Assembly (NCBI GenBank): GCA_003670475.1
Contig: QWRJ01000002.1
Span: 1-34,239, forward strand
DNA length: 34,239 bases
Source: Candidatus Limnocylindrus primus
GTDB taxonomy: Bacteria > Chloroflexota > Limnocylindria > Limnocylindrales > Limnocylindraceae
Direction of reading: 5' to 3'
In this document: positions 32,112-34,239 of the stretch, piece after piece
Layout: every line of letters begins with the position of its first letter
Position numbering within the stretch: the stretch's first letter is position 1
Notes under the pieces: model-generated
Seen by the model: the letters and a program-made list of their open reading frames with translations, nothing else
Told to the model about the DNA's origin: nothing
The model's database searches: none
Translations under genes and position numbers: made by a program

Positions 32112-32125
32112 TGAAGAGGAGCAAC

Positions 32126-34239
32126 ATGGAAATCACAACCGTATCCGCCGAGTTTGGCGGCCAGACACTCACCATTGAGACGGGACGAATGGCACGCCTT
32201 GCAGGTGGCGCCGTAACGGTTCGCTACGGCGACACGGTCGTCCTCGGCACCGCAAACCGAAGCGACCCACGACCGGGTCTCGACTTCTTCCCACTGACGA
32301 TTGAATTCGAAGAGCGCATGTACGCGGCAGGGAAGATTCCCGGCGGCTACATCAAGCGCGAAGGGAAGGCCTCAGAGAACGCAACGCTCTCTGCGCGGCT
32401 TACCGACCGACCGATTCGCCCACTCTTCCCTGAAGGCTACAAGGACGACGTCCAGGTAGTCATCACGGTACTCAGCGCAGATCAGGAGAACGATCCGGAT
32501 ATCCTCGGGACGATCGCTGCATCAGCGGCGCTCACAATCTCGGAGATCCCGTTCCTTGGCCCAATCGGTGCCGTTCGCGTTGGCCTTGTCGACGACAAGT
32601 TCATCTTGAACCCAACGTTTGAGCAGCTTGAGACAAGCGACCTTGACCTTGTGGTCTCCGGCACAGCAGACGCCATCATGATGGTTGAGGCTGGTGCGAA
32701 CCTGATCAACGAAGCGAAGATGGCCGAGGCGATTGAGTTCGGGCACGATGCCATCAAGGCGCTGATCTCCTTGCAGGAGCAGCTGCGCGCAAAGGTAGGG
32801 AAGGTGAAGCGCGTTCCGTACATTGAGCCTGGCGTTGACAGCGTCCTCACCTTCGCAGAGGCCGCCGCAAACGGCGCCGCCTTTGTTGTGGTGGACACTG
32901 AGACCACTGGCCTCGACGCGAAGCTCTCCGACCTCGTTGAGGTTGCCGCCGTAAAGATCAAGGGTGGCAAGATCACCGACCGTTGGAGCACGCTCGTCAA
33001 CGCGGGGAACCCAATCGTCGGCGCGCAGATGCACGGCATCACCACTGCCGACCTGAAGAAGGGGATCCCCCCAAAGGAGGCGGCGGAGAAGTTCGCCGAC
33101 TTCGCGAAGGGGGCAATCATCGTTGGCCATAACCTTGGCTTTGACGTCTCTTTCCTTGACGAAGCGCTCGGCAAGGGCCGCAGCTTCGCCACGGAGCAGG
33201 GGCAGTACCTCGATACGTTTGTCCTCTTCCGTGAGGCGTACCCAGAGAGCGAGTCATTCAAGCTCGGCGACCTGGCGCGCATCTACGGCGTAGCGACGGC
33301 CCCAACGCACCGCGCAGGGACCGACGCAGAGGCAACAGCAGAGCTGCTCCTCCTCCTCGCCGCAGAGCTGCCAGAGCGACTCGCCACCCTCAAGGAGGGG
33401 ATCAGCGACTCGATCCGTGCAGCACGTAGCGGGAAGGGCGAACCGAAGGCGCTCCTCGAAGCGGCACGTCGCAAGGCGCGCCTCGGAAAGAACCTCTTCG
33501 GCTACATGCATAAGAAGACCGGTCGCGCCCTCACGATGAAGGAGGGGATCCGCATTGACGGCCGAAAGGTGGATCAGATCCGCCCGATCACCGTTGAGGT
33601 TGGACTTCTGCCACGTGCCCACGGCACGGGGCTCTTCACGCGCGGCGAGACGCAGGCGCTCAGCATTGCAACACTCGGACCGATCGCTCAGGCTCAGCGC
33701 CTGGATACGATCTCGCCAGTTGCAACGAAGCGCTACCTGCATCACTACAACATGCCGCCATACAGCACCGGCGAGAACAAGCCGATGCGTGGCCCTGGTC
33801 GCCGAGAGATCGGACACGGTGCACTTGCAGAGCGAGCGCTCCTTCCGGTTCTTCCGTCGGCGGAGGAGTTCCCGTACACAATTCGCGTAGTTTCCGAGTG
33901 CGTCACGTCAAACGGCTCCACCTCGATGGCCTCCACGTGTGGCTCGAGCTTGGCGCTCCTTGATGCAGGCGTACCGATCAAGGCCTCTGTTGCCGGCGCA
34001 GCAATGGGCCTGATGTCAGAGCCAGGCGGCGAGTTCGTAGTCCTTACTGACATTCTCGGCAAGGAAGACGCGTTCGGCGACATGGACTTCAAGGTGACCG
34101 GCACCCGCGAGGGGATCTCGGCGCTGCAGATGGACATCAAGGTGCAGGGCATTACAGGAAAGATTATTCGAACAGGTCTGAAGGATGCGCTCGCTGCGCG
34201 ACTTGAGATCCTTGACAAGATGGATGCGGTGATCTCAAC
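32126..34239 (+). CDS. pnp: Polynucleotide phosphorylase with inserted DEDDh exonuclease domain (3' end outside window)
   Basis: PNPase degrades RNA 3'-5' using phosphate. ATG 32126 opens an uninterrupted frame of 704 codons to the window edge. The first RNase PH-like part (about 1-235) has [16 protein letters not shown] and [15 protein letters not shown]. Residues ~245-418 are a complete DnaQ-like exonuclease: [10 protein letters not shown] (D257, E259), [14 protein letters not shown] (D340) and [12 protein letters not shown] (H395, D400). About 50 linker residues follow. The second RNase PH part begins with [14 protein letters not shown] (about 475) and has [24 protein letters not shown] and GDMDFKV. 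KH and S1 domains would lie beyond the edge. The insertion replaces or interrupts the helical linker. A GAGGAG site precedes the start, and rpsO lies upstream as usual. Confidence 0.96.
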   Translation, partial: MEITTVSAEFGGQTLTIETGRMARLAGGAVTVRYGDTVVLGTANRSDPRPGLDFFPLTIEFEERMYAAGKIPGGYIKREGKASENATLSARLTDRPIRPLFPEGYKDDVQVVITVLSADQENDPDILGTIAASAALTISEIPFLGPIGAVRVGLVDDKFILNPTFEQLETSDLDLVVSGTADAIMMVEAGANLINEAKMAEAIEFGHDAIKALISLQEQLRAKVGKVKRVPYIEPGVDSVLTFAEAAANGAAFVVVDTETTGLDAKLSDLVEVAAVKIKGGKITDRWSTLVNAGNPIVGAQMHGITTADLKKGIPPKEAAEKFADFAKGAIIVGHNLGFDVSFLDEALGKGRSFATEQGQYLDTFVLFREAYPESESFKLGDLARIYGVATAPTHRAGTDAEATAELLLLLAAELPERLATLKEGISDSIRAARSGKGEPKALLEAARRKARLGKNLFGYMHKKTGRALTMKEGIRIDGRKVDQIRPITVEVGLLPRAHGTGLFTRGETQALSIATLGPIAQAQRLDTISPVATKRYLHHYNMPPYSTGENKPMRGPGRREIGHGALAERALLPVLPSAEEFPYTIRVVSECVTSNGSTSMASTCGSSLALLDAGVPIKASVAGAAMGLMSEPGGEFVVLTDILGKEDAFGDMDFKVTGTREGISALQMDIKVQGITGKIIRTGLKDALAARLEILDKMDAVIS

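Noticed and set aside
32858-33380. The exonuclease segment as a separate gene within pnp
   Set aside because: The frame is continuous with both PNPase halves and there is no stop, start or ribosome-binding site at either boundary.
1-34239. CRISPR arrays, tRNA/rRNA genes, insertion sequences, phage or attachment sites
   Set aside because: No regular repeat-spacer pattern, cloverleaf-like gap, transposase or integrase was seen; gaps are too short and genes are conserved core functions.

Overview
The window is a compact, high-GC bacterial chromosome segment made almost entirely of conserved housekeeping genes. All genes read left to right except one MFS transporter gene at 10349-11653. The order is recG, rsmD, coaD, DUF177, rpmF, plsX, nusB, acpP, rnc, smc, ftsY, (MFS), ffh, rpsP, khpA, rimM, trmD, rplS, rnhB, yraN, rpsB, tsf, pyrH, frr, uppS, cdsA, dxr, rseP, ispG, nusA, ylxR, infB, rbfA, nrnA, truB, ribF, rpsO, pnp. 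This is the order seen in Actinobacteria and Chloroflexota. The short EF-Ts (198 aa), the long-form IspG, frequent GTG/TTG starts and very tight packing make me favour a streamlined Chloroflexota bacterium, possibly a Limnocylindria-like aquatic lineage. There is no rRNA or other marker here to prove it.

Layout: 1-2.9 kb holds the recG 3' end, rsmD, coaD and the DUF177 gene, nearly all overlapping. From 3.0 to 10.3 kb are rpmF, fatty-acid and phospholipid genes (plsX, acpP), nusB, rnc, smc and ftsY. The reverse-strand MFS gene is convergent with ftsY and divergent from ffh. From 11.7 to 18.6 kb are signal-recognition, ribosomal-protein, rRNA/tRNA-modification and nuclease genes. From 18.7 to 25.1 kb are pyrH, frr, the undecaprenyl/CDP-DAG/MEP genes and the M50 protease gene. 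From 25.1 kb a new unit begins with an extended -10 promoter and a leader terminator, and carries nusA-ylxR-infB-rbfA-nrnA-truB-ribF. rpsO-pnp close the window, with pnp running off the right edge. No intergenic gap exceeds about 125 bases, and no tRNA, rRNA, CRISPR array or insertion sequence was seen.

The most striking feature is pnp. A complete DEDDh (DnaQ/epsilon-like) 3'-5' exonuclease domain with all five catalytic residues is inserted in frame between the first and second RNase PH-like domains of polynucleotide phosphorylase. This predicts a single enzyme with both phosphorolytic and hydrolytic exonuclease activity. Other nucleic-acid enzymes in the window deviate from their families: RNase III lacks one catalytic metal-binding Asp, RNase HII lacks the GRG junction-recognition motif, and YraN has Arg for its usual Lys. 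RibF has lost a recognisable riboflavin kinase domain, and ribosomal proteins bS16, bL19 and uS2 carry long Ala/Glu-rich tails. rplS has an apparent frameshift near its start, and rimM and ylxR lack conventional start codons where homology says they should begin.
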